Part shown: piece by piece, positions 55,965-64,000 of the stretch
Numbering within the stretch: position 1 is the first letter of the stretch
Layout: the number at the start of each line of letters is the position of its first letter
From: Hymenopus coronatus
Taxonomy: Eukaryota; Arthropoda; Insecta; Mantodea; Hymenopodidae
Assembly: GCA_030762935.1 (NCBI GenBank)
Contig: CM060895.1
Location: 39,361,001 to 39,425,000 of the forward strand
Length of the DNA: 64,000 nt
Reading direction: 5' to 3'
Position numbers and translations under genes: made by a program
Notes under the pieces: generated by a model
Told to the model about the DNA's origin: nothing
The model's input: the letters and a program-made list of their open reading frames with translations, nothing else
The model's database searches: none

Positions 55965-56477
55965 ACTGCACTCCTCAAAAACATCTGTTAAATACCAAAC
56001 TGGATATTTAACTTCAATATCTTCCAAGAATGCGACAGGAAGATTTTCAGGAAAATCCCCCACCCAGACTACTCTTTAATGGAAAAAGTTTCGAACATTT
56101 ACATTTTCTCAAAAATGGCTCCAACGATTTTGATTAAAATTACGTATACTAACAATATTTAACTCCCAATACATTTTGTTATGGATCTATTTGCGCAATA
56201 TTGCTTGTTATATGTTTAAATTTCCAATACGTATAATTTACTTTTCTGAAATGGAAAGTAGTTATATGGGGGGGGGACCGGAATATTGCGACCGGGTTTT
56301 AAAAGAGTTGACTATCGCTTTAATTCATTACATTTTCTTATTTCCTTTACTCAACAAATAATAATAATCTGCTACGTTTATCTTGATAAGCGTGAAAAAG
56401 ATAGAAGAATAAACTTTTTTTAAGTTTGTTGTGACAAGGTAGAGAAAGAGAGAGTTACGTGAATGCAACACATCAGA
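55890..56477 (+). mobile_element. RF1 copy, proximal end missing, internally deleted
   Basis: It begins at a long GT tract (55902-55963). TACCAAACTGGATATTTAAC and CAACGATTTTGATTAAAAT follow, then a deletion of about 150 bp. The distal third is present with a G run (56269-56276), ending AGAGAAAGAGAGAGTTACGTG and ACACATCAGA. Confidence 0.87.
55902..55963. repeat. (GT)n microsatellite in RF1
   Basis: Sixty-two bases of GT with one GC step. It lies at the microsatellite position of RF1 and is the longest such tract in the window. Confidence 0.95.
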
Positions 56478-57518
56478 TTTGTTACTAATGCTTTTCAGAA
56501 TATTTATATAAAAGTAAATTATATTTGGTAGAGAGATATATTATAACAAAAACATTTAAAGTAATAGGCAGGGTAATTACTGAAGGAGAAAGATTTAATG
56601 TCGCTGATTTAAAAATCATTCGGTAGATCCATTTACTGTGTGTTGGGTATGAATAATGTATAGCAAACTGCGGATTCGGTTTACCCCACTCGAGAATTTC
56701 TCTCTGGCTGCAGAGACAAAGCAATTTCAAAGTGTTGCCCCAGGAAGAGATTAAGCAAGCCCGTTGTATAACAAGGAGATAATTACTTATGCACTCTGGG
56801 AAGAAAGTTACAGTCAGTGCTTGTAGTACTTAACCAAACAAATGACAATACGTCTCCTCTTAGTCGAACAGTATAACAAAGGATATTGAAATAATCACCG
56901 CGTATTTATCAAACGCTAGAAACTTCAAACACTGCTGTGTTTTATTTTTTAAAAAATCAAAGTACTAAGACAGTTTTTGCATATTTATTACTACAGCTCG
57001 GTTTTGGGTTCCGAAGCGTACACAGTTACGAACACACAGAGCGATCGGCGGTATAAAGAGTGGGTAGTGGGGAGGGGTTTGTAACAAATATGCACATGTT
57101 AGGGTATAATCTGTTCCAAAAGTAGCTGATTACATGCATTGAGATTATATACATTTAATTCATAAAGCAACACAATACAATAACTAATTCATTATATGAT
57201 TGGTAAATAAAAACGTCTTGTACTTTTATAAATACAAGTATAAACCTTGATACAAAAAATTCAGGATGGAAATATGCAGAGCTTTGAAAAGACAATGAAT
57301 ATAAATCACAGTCATTCAGAATCATCGCAGTGAATTGCAAAGTATCTTTACTGTATCGAAAGAAAAGGCTCTCCTCCTGTCACTCAAAATATACTTGAAT
57401 CATCCACAAGTTTGTTCAGTGTCGAACGCCTACTCTTTCGTATTTTCGACATTTTTTAATCTACGCTTTTTAGTGTTCACTGGTTTATCTACTAGCAGGA
57501 ACTGAACGAGGCGAGGCA
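56478..57518. other. Unassigned stretch
   Basis: No gene or named repeat recognised. Confidence 0.5.
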
Positions 57519-58286
57519 GTGATCAATATTAGCACAACACGTTTCGAAACGGGTTATAGAAACCACGCGTCCTCCATCACGGCTGTGTGCACCGAACCTC
57601 AATCCGGCAATTTCGTGAGCTCTATTTATTACTCCTTGAATTGCTGTTATTCTCTAAACACTTACAAAGAAAACATATTGAAGCTTAAATACGGCAATTC
57701 CTCTAGAAGCATCCGAATTTCTCAGGCTATCTTGTCTGTGGCCCGCTTTCGAGAGGTGTGCGTTCAATCCTCGTGGTCGGCCTACCTGATCCATGGACTT
57801 TTTCGTGATAAGTTTCTTTCATCCTTAAAATTTCCAGCCACACCTTGTCGTTTCGAATTTAATTTCGTTCATCCTTCATACTATTGGTTTCTTTCAGAAA
57901 TGGAAGTTTGGCGATGGGCTCGTTGCAGCATGGCAGGGGAAAAGACTATCCCCGAATACCGACCGGCTGCTTGCCTGGGTGAGGGCTGCCCCTGTGTGAT
58001 TTTGGAACCTCTGTGGAGCGGAATCCTCGGTATGCCAGTTATGCTGTCGGAGTGTTTCTATCTGAAAATTACAGAAACCCTATCATTGCTGTGCCGTAGC
58101 TCCTGCTTCTGCCCGCCCAGTGTCCTGTCACCTCATCTCCCCTCCCTTCCGGGTCATAGGCACAATAAACACCTAGATTTAGTGTCGAGTTCCTTCCGTC
58201 CGTCCGTCCGTCCGTCTTCTATTGCTGTTCCTATCCCAATTTATACATTAATGGTTGCAATAAGGCCACTTCAACTTCATATGTGA
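57519..58286 (+). other. Longest ORF in the window (255 codons), probably not a gene
   Basis: A plus-strand frame stays open for 255 codons. The product has no recognisable domain, is patchy in composition, and ends in a Ser/Pro/Arg run encoded by a (CCGT)n microsatellite (58196-58214). Local GC content is higher than the surroundings. A B-box-like GCGTTCAATCCTCG (57761-57774) points to a decayed SINE inside it. The opening ATC-type codon has no convincing ATG context. A real exon cannot be excluded. Confidence 0.35.
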
Positions 58287-58319
58287 AATGGAAGAACATT
58301 AGTGTCCATTTCTTATTAC

Positions 58320-58650
58320 AATCTTTATTACCTACCTTCGTAAGTAGATGAATTATTGTAATTTACTTCAAATTCTATATTGAGATTTCACAAAAAAAAA
58401 AAAAAAATACACATTTAAAGCCCCTGAAAACGTAACAAATTAAAAAAAAAATATATTGTATGTGTACAAAAACTAGTTTTTAAATTCACTATTTTTCAAA
58501 TATATATTAATTTATCAAAAATGACTCCAATCAATTTCAATACCACCTATTCAGGGACATCACAGATTATTTTCAGAAAATTCTTATAAATATTCGGAAT
58601 TAGTTTCGTATAATTTTTAACCCTCTCTATATCATAATAGATAGACAAAA
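58320..58650 (+). mobile_element. Degenerate RF1 fragment
   Basis: ATTCTATATTGAGATTTCAC, an A run, AAAGCCCCTGAAAA, AAAATGACTCCAATCAATTT, and AATAGATAGACAAAAAAC occur in RF1 order with much loss between them. A full RF1 in the opposite direction follows at once. Confidence 0.5.
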
Positions 58651-58651
58651 A

Positions 58652-59279
58652 ACTGGTGTGATACTTCACATGAATTCTCTACCTAATCTGCAACAAAATA
58701 TTCTTACAAAAGCTTACTCCTTTATGTGCTTTACGTTAATAAGGAAATACGTGAATAGAAATGGCCCAACAACTTGTTTCCTTATAGAAACAACGGAAAT
58801 AAGGGAATACAAAAGGCAAAGAGCGAGTCAAATCTTTTAAAAGCTGGTTGCTATTGAATTGAAATTCGTTTTCTTTGCACGACCAAGAATATGGAAAATT
58901 TAAACCATAACAACAAATATCTCGGAGGTTGGGTGTTTTTTTACGAAGTCTACGTTTTTGCATAGTAAGAGTTTAACTCTTAGGCTTTACCAATGCAAAA
59001 GTCATCTAGAATGAAGAGGACTGCAGAAGTTCTTCCCAGAAAATTCAAGATATATGTTTCATTTGCAATGAAAATATTTTAAACGTGCCGTATTTGAATC
59101 ATAATCGTAAGAGACATTTTTAAGAAAATTAAATTTTTCTAAAATGTTCCATGTAAAGCGTAGTTTGGGGTTGGGAAACTTTTCTGAAAATGTGCGTGTC
59201 ACATTGTTGGATAATACTGAACTTTAATACCAAGTTTTGTACTTAACCGCTTTTCGTTTTTGAATTATGCTGTTCACAG

Positions 59280-59310
<31 letters not shown>

Positions 59311-59455
59311 AAGACAGAAAACGGGGATCTTTTTTCTAATTTTTTTATTTAGGAGTCCTCAAAACAGGTATTTCCGGTTAAATTTCGATATGGAATTTCT
59401 GGATGGAATGTAATACCCCTTCTCTACCTATGTACGTTGTATGTGGTAGACAAAT
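58652..59455 (-). mobile_element. RF1 copy, near full length (804 bp)
   Basis: Left end GTGTGATACTTCACATGAAT then TCTCTACC. Inverse body in order, a (CA)n tract (59280-59306), then GGTATTTCCGGTTAAATTTCG. The palindromic end is eroded (CTTCTCTACCTATGTACGTTG...GGTAGACAAAT). Confidence 0.88.
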
Positions 59456-59460
59456 TAAAA

Positions 59461-59822
59461 CATATCACAAAAAATATATAGATCCTGCTAAAACACAGCA
59501 ATATTAACCTTTTCCAAGATAGTTGCTGCAAGAGGTCTGAATTTTACCATTATTTTAATTTATTTATTTGTTGCTGGGCCAACGCACTATTTACTTCTAC
59601 TGTAATTTCCACGCCACCTTATAGCGACCCGGATTTCACTGGTTTGAGAAATGTTACCTCTTTATGTATCCCTTCTGTAGGTACAATGAAATGTGTGATG
59701 AAACACTTTCTGCAACATTTTATATAATAACGTGCGGGTAGAAAAATAATTTATAAATAATATTTCGCAGAGAAGCTATAAAAACTATAATTAGTAGAGA
59801 AAGTCTTGTGAACGTAACATAA
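59461..59822 (+). mobile_element. RF1 fragments around an insertion
   Basis: ATATATAGATCCTGCTAAAAC and CCTTTTCCAAGATAGTTGC (59471-59530) match the RF1 middle. AGTAGAGAAAGTCTTGTGAA (59792-59811) matches the distal terminus. Between them is unrelated sequence, possibly another insertion. Confidence 0.5.
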
Positions 59823-60416
59823 AATAATACTCCTAAGAAAAGTTCTCAAGAATCAATATCAAGTTGCACTTTGCTGCCCAAATTGCCCGTTACGTATGGG
59901 TAGTAATAAAGGGCTCTTGGTGACTAGAATATGCTACTCAGAAATGTTAGAGACCTCGCTGCGTTGTGCAACCGGATTTAGCTGTCTTTGGTGGAGCTTG
60001 CCTTAGTTCATGGTGATACAATAACCAAACGATCGTTTGGTTTTGGAAAATATAAATACCTCTAATTATTTGGTTGAAATCAGGCGAAAATTAGTAGTTC
60101 ATAAAAGTGAGTGACTTTTATGCGTACCACTGAACACAAAGAATACACTTTCAACATTTCGAAACAACTTTGTCGACACATTTCTAATTTGCCTACATTT
60201 GAGAACCTGGAAGAAAACTATGGCAGCACTAGAAGGTTCGATATGCTGACACTAAAAAGGGATATATAATCCATTCAACTGTCAGATTCGAGATGCATAA
60301 AGATCATTCTGAAGCAGTTAACGTAGAGAACAAGCATATTTACGATCCATTTTTCTTGGATAAATACGAACTCCAAGAAATGGTCGGATGATCAAATTCT
60401 TCGGGCTAAGAAGAAC
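59823..60416. other. Unassigned stretch with a 20-bp perfect palindrome
   Basis: AACCAAACGATCGTTTGGTT (60023-60042) is self-complementary and is followed by a TATAAATA sequence (60051-60058). No gene follows. Confidence 0.5.
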
Positions 60417-61137
60417 ACGCGTGCGCGTGCGCGTGTGCGTGTGTGTGTGCGCGCGTGTGCGTGTGTGTGTGTGCACGTGTGCGCGCAAAAAACTTGGTAT
60501 TTAAGTTCGGTATCTTCCAAGGATGCGAAACGAAGATTTTCAAGCAAATTCCCCAACCCCAACTAACTTTTATATGGAAAAGAAGTCGAAAATTTTGATT
60601 TTCTCAAAAATGGATCTAACGATTTTGGTTAAAATCTCTTATATCTAAGATATTTACATGACAAATAAAAGATTTATCTTCAATTTTCTGGAAATAGCCG
60701 CTGAAAACATGTTTATTCTCGATGAATTTTGCAGAATTTTGCATAACTGGTGAACCGTGATACGTAGGCAAAAATTTACTTAACAAAAACTGTAGATCTC
60801 GTTAAAACACACAATGTATGTTATATACATTTTTTCGTGGAATTATGAGATATTTCCTGGTTTCAGCTTTAAAATACTTATAGTACGGGACTTGGCCAAC
60901 AACTGCCCACATAAAAGATAGGTACTTCAGTCACATAGCAACCAGCTTTTGAGAGATTTAACTATCGGTTTAGCCTATGGTGCTCCCTTATTTCCCTTCT
61001 GCTTACAAGGACGCAAGTAATAAGAACTTTTCTGCTAATTTTTTCTGTATTAGCATTAAGTAAACAGAATAATACGCTTTTTATTAATAATGTATTGTAG
61101 AGATGTAGAGAAAGTCATGTGAATGGAACACTTCAGA
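60417..61137 (+). mobile_element. RF1 copy, proximal end missing
   Basis: It begins in a GC/GT microsatellite (60417-60486). AACTTGGTATTTAAGTTCGG and all later body blocks follow. It ends GTAGAGAAAGTCATGTGAAT and GGAACACTTCAGA. The distal terminus is among the best preserved. Confidence 0.9.
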
Positions 61138-61827
61138 TGTTTTAATACTAAAATTGTTATATGATTGACTTTATATCATACTTGTATATATTATTTTCAC
61201 CATGTCTATTGTACTAATGTATCTAATGACTGAACAAATAAATAAATAGAAAAATAAAAAGTTCATATGTTAAATGCACGAACATTCATGCACAACCATA
61301 AACACAACGTTTATGAAAATTTTAAGATGTGTTTTTCATTGAAAATTAGGTTAGACCCTGTGCCAAACTGCCTGTCTCATTGAATTTGTGTACCAGAGTT
61401 AACGCAAAATTACATGCAAGTATAGCATCAACTGTGTATGTGTGTGTGGGGGGGGGGGCTGACCACATGCCTGCTACAAGTATCTATGGCCCAGAGCTGA
61501 GTTTCGGTCGAAGCCAATGCAATTTCGTGGATGGACGTAATGAAATTGCATCGCTCCCCTAAATTTATTGGCAAGCCTAATAATCTACGGGACTAACTGC
61601 CGCCACACCGCTCGCTGCTTGCAAAACTGCAGTTAACGACAATAATATATTGCTAGTAAACATGCGTACTTACTTGTTCTGTTAAATAACACATTACAAC
61701 ATGCATGAGTCATAATACAGAACACTTTAACACAGAACTAAATCATATTAAAGTTTCCACCAAAAGATTCACACAATACATACGATTCTCAACTATCCAA
61801 CATTTCATTTTCTTTTACTAGTAGAAA
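61138..61827. other. Unassigned AT-rich stretch
   Basis: No gene. A G run with GT repeats lies at 61436-61459. Confidence 0.5.
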
Positions 61828-62600
61828 TCTGATGTGTTCTTTTCACTTCACTTTCTCTACTTGTTACATCGCCCTCCGTGGTGTAATGGTTACCATGCTA
61901 GCTTCATATATCCAAGGTCGCGGGTTCAAACCCGGCGGAGGACGATGGATTTTTTCGGGTGTAAAAATTCTTAGCATGGCTTCCTTCGGAAGGGAAGTAA
62001 AGGCGTTGGTCCCGTGTCGTAGATTTACGGCACGTAAAAGAACCTCAAGCCTGATAAGAGAGGCCTGTGAGCAAAATTAAGCGCTCTTTCACGCCCAATA
62101 TAGAATGCGACGCTGAGAACCACAGCAGTTAAAGAGCGTCCATAAATAACACGCCATTTCCATTTCTAGTTTTAATTACAAGTAGAATGGAACTAAGGGA
62201 ATACACTAGGCTAAAGCGATAGGCAAATCTTTTAAAACTGCCACTATGCAGTTTCTATGACAATGAAAGTCACTTTTCTTTGCATGACAAGGAGTAAAAA
62301 CAAAAGAGATATCGTTAGCGACTTCTTGTAGGAGAAAAGTATTTTAATATTCAAACCAAAAATACAGAATATCTCAGAAACGATTAGCTGCACTTCAGAA
62401 ATGTAAAGGGCAATACATTGTTTTGACGATATCCACATTTTGTGAGTAAGTTTTCATTTATGTCTTACAATTTACTATTTATGTAAAAGTCATCCAGAAT
62501 AAAGAGATCTTCTGAGCATATTCCCGGAAATTCAAGTTATTAATTTTAATATATGGCATTGCAATTAAAATTGTTTCAGCAACTTCTGAAGAAACCGAAA
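61828..62600 (-). mobile_element. RF1 copy split by SINE1, palindromic half missing
   Basis: Left end TCTGATGTGTTCTTTTCACT then TCACTTTCTCTACTTGTTACA, broken by SINE1 at 61871. RF1 resumes after 62167 at AATTACAAGTAGAATGGAAC and runs to GGCATTGCAATTAAAATTG. SINE2 lies about 90 bp further on. Confidence 0.88.
61871..62167 (+). mobile_element. SINE1, complete tRNA-derived copy
   Basis: The tRNA-like head can form a 6-bp acceptor stem (CCTCCG/CGGAGG). It has a perfect pol III A-box TGGTGTAATGG (61879-61889) and B-box GGTTCAAACCC (61923-61933). The body has the CTTCCTTCGGAAGGGAAG hairpin (61981-61998), GTCGTAGATTTACGGCAC, AGAACCTCAAGCCTGATA and CATAAATAACACGCCATTTC. Three minus-strand relatives lie at 5.4, 40.1 and 49.8 kb. 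This copy is the best preserved. Confidence 0.93.
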
Positions 62601-62685
62601 CCTTGCTCATATCCGAGCACCTAGGTCGAACTATTCGCTCTGTGCCAGGTGTCGCCAATGGTTGCTCTATAACTAGAGCACAAGT

Positions 62686-62893
62686 GTGTTTAACACCCGC
62701 TTTTACTACTTGTGGCACCACAGGCGATGACACTGGTGATGCATGGAATGAAGATGGAGCACCGGTGGAATGCAATGGCGGCGCCGCTTTGTCCACCAAA
62801 AGTCTAACATGCAGTCACTTGGGATCGAACCCTAGCCGCCTAGGTGAGAAGCCTAGGTGAGAAGCGAGTGGTTTAACCACTCGGCCCCAACGC
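62686..62893 (-). mobile_element. SINE2 copy with duplicated head segment
   Basis: The minus strand has A-box GGCCGAGTGGTTAAACC, then CTTCTCACCTAGG twice in a row (62838-62866), and B-box GGTTCGATCCC. The SINE2 body includes GTGGACAAAG, GCATTCCACCGGTGCTCC and CCACAAGTAGTAAAAGC. The tandem repeat falls in the anticodon/variable region of the tRNA-like head. Confidence 0.88.
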
Positions 62894-63142
62894 AGTGGTG
62901 GTATGCAGTAATTTGCGTTTGAAATACACCATTCATAGATTAATACATCTATTGTAGATTCATGATTGGTGGAACAATGGCTCTATTATGATAACTCTTA
63001 CATTAGTATTTATATTTCTGATATGGTCTTATACATATTTTCATAGGTTTGTTAATCCTACTTGGTAGTCGTAACATAAATATTTACAAAAATAATAACA
63101 ATTATTATAGTATTAAGAAAGTAAAACAACAATCTCCTTAAA

Positions 63143-63368
63143 CCCGGCTCTATAGTGTGGAAGTAGAATGTAAACCTCACATTCAAGAGGTCCCTAGTTC
63201 GAATCTCGGTTAAGGTGAGTTACCCGGATAAGGTTTTTGCGGGGTTTTTCCTTATTCTCAAAAGACGAATGTCGACTAACTCTAAACCGTAGGTTCATTA
63301 GAGCATCATTTTACCCATTTTATTCATCTTTCGATATGATCTACCACGTTAAAGTACACTGAACTTAT
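63143..63368 (+). mobile_element. SINE4 copy
   Basis: B-box-like TAGTTCGAATCTC (63195-63207), GGTGAGTTACCCGG, GCGGGGTTTTTCCTTATTC, CGAATGTCGACTAACTC and CATCATTTTACCCATTTTATTCATC match the minus-strand SINE4 at 34905-35142 in order. Confidence 0.82.
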
Positions 63369-63619
63369 ACAACAAACAACTTAACTGATCAATGTCATTC
63401 CATCGTTAATAGTATAAGAATTAATTTGTAACGACAAACTTTTACATTTACAGCTCGAATATGAAAGGCATTTTGGTAATTAATTAGTATCTATCACAAT
63501 TCCAAAGACACGTTCTTCTCCTTGGTAACTGTCATACTCACTTGTATGAATTACGTAATTACGCTATAAATTGCTTTTCTGACAAGGAAGAACTTTGCCA
63601 CAAATCAAACACTTATTAC

Positions 63620-63848
63620 ACCACTTTCTATAAAAAAAAAAGGATTCTTCCTGGGCAGACATAAACACAAAGTTGATTTCCTGCGTGTTGGATGGCTTTC
63701 TGTTTGTGACATTATAAACTGATTTACTGACATACGACACACTGCCAGGAATCAGAGACCCTGCCCTGCACAGAGCAAGCCTGCTTGATCTAGCACAAAA
63801 TAAAGTGAGTGAGTGAGTGAGTGAGTGAGTGAGTGAGTGAGTGAGTGA
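63620..63848 (+). mobile_element. Retroposon 3' end with (GTGA)n tail, putative
   Basis: Moderately GC-rich sequence (CCAGGAATCAGAGACCCTGCC, CAGAGCAAGCCTGCTTGATC) ends at CAAAATAAAGTGAGTGAG and an 11-unit GTGA tail (63804-63848). A microsatellite tail directly after an AATAAA-like end is typical of some LINEs and SINEs. The family and 5' end are not identified. Confidence 0.45.
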
Positions 63849-64000
63849 CGTCTGTTCTATAGATGGTAGATGTTTTTATTGCCAAAGACATGTGTACATA
63901 TATAGGAACGTCAAGCATAATAAAAATTAAAACTAATCAATTGTAAAAAATGCCTGGACCTTATAAAGAGGATTGTTGTTTAAAGGAGTGCTTATCTGCC

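Noticed and set aside
57519..58286. 255-codon ORF as a protein-coding gene
   Set aside because: No recognisable domain, no ATG-based start context, a microsatellite-encoded C-terminus and a SINE-like B box inside. Kept only as an uncertain ORF.
61871..61943. Functional tRNA gene
   Set aside because: Although the A and B boxes and acceptor stem are good, the SINE1 body follows directly and the same unit recurs three more times.
1..64000. CRISPR array
   Set aside because: The repeats are dispersed kilobase-scale elements with irregular spacing; no short regular repeat-spacer structure exists.

Overview
The window looks like intergenic or intronic DNA from a repeat-rich arthropod genome, probably an insect. 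The reasons are AT-rich DNA, no bacterial-style gene packing, many tRNA-derived SINEs, LINE reverse transcriptase relics, and mariner, hAT and TTAA-type DNA transposons. I cannot name the species. No complete protein-coding gene was found. Most ORFs of 60-130 codons fall inside repeats or are fortuitous.

The dominant structure is one dispersed family that I call RF1. It has about 35 copies or fragments and covers roughly a third of the window. Intact copies are about 0.8-0.95 kb. One end is a ~40-bp imperfect palindrome (core ACTATGTACATAGT, arms CTTTCTCTATAC). A GT/CA microsatellite lies about 100-150 bp inside it, followed by a unique body without an ORF. The other end reads GTAGAGAAAGTCATGTGAAT then GGAACACATCAGA. 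The sequence ACTTTCTCTAC/GTAGAGAAAGT is therefore inverted at or near both ends. Flanks are T-rich, and copies occur head-to-tail. This resembles non-autonomous Helitron-like (Helentron/HINE, DINE-1-type) elements, but that assignment is inference. Strand convention for RF1: '+' means the palindrome/microsatellite end lies at the lower coordinate; in a Helitron reading that end would be the 3' end.

Layout. 1-12 kb: an RF1 end, SINE-like repeats, a long inverted repeat, a hAT element with an 8-bp target duplication (7.6-8.9 kb), and a SINE with a perfect 11-bp duplication (9.2 kb). 12-25 kb: dense RF1, a LINE tail fragment, and a mariner inserted in an RF1 copy (23.7-24.95 kb). 25-41 kb: RF1, LINE reverse transcriptase relics, a 709-bp TTAA element inside RF1, a LINE split by RF1 that is itself split by a SINE, and the best protein-coding candidate, a 162-bp minus-strand exon at 39.1-39.3 kb with consensus splice sites. 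41-54 kb: unassigned DNA alternating with RF1, including a head-to-tail pair and a fold-back. 54-64 kb: a putative solo LTR with a four-unit heat-shock element, more RF1, and several SINEs.

The nesting gives relative ages: LINE before RF1; RF1 before SINE1, SINE4, mariner and the TTAA element. If the 39.2-kb exon is real, much of the window could be intron of a minus-strand gene.
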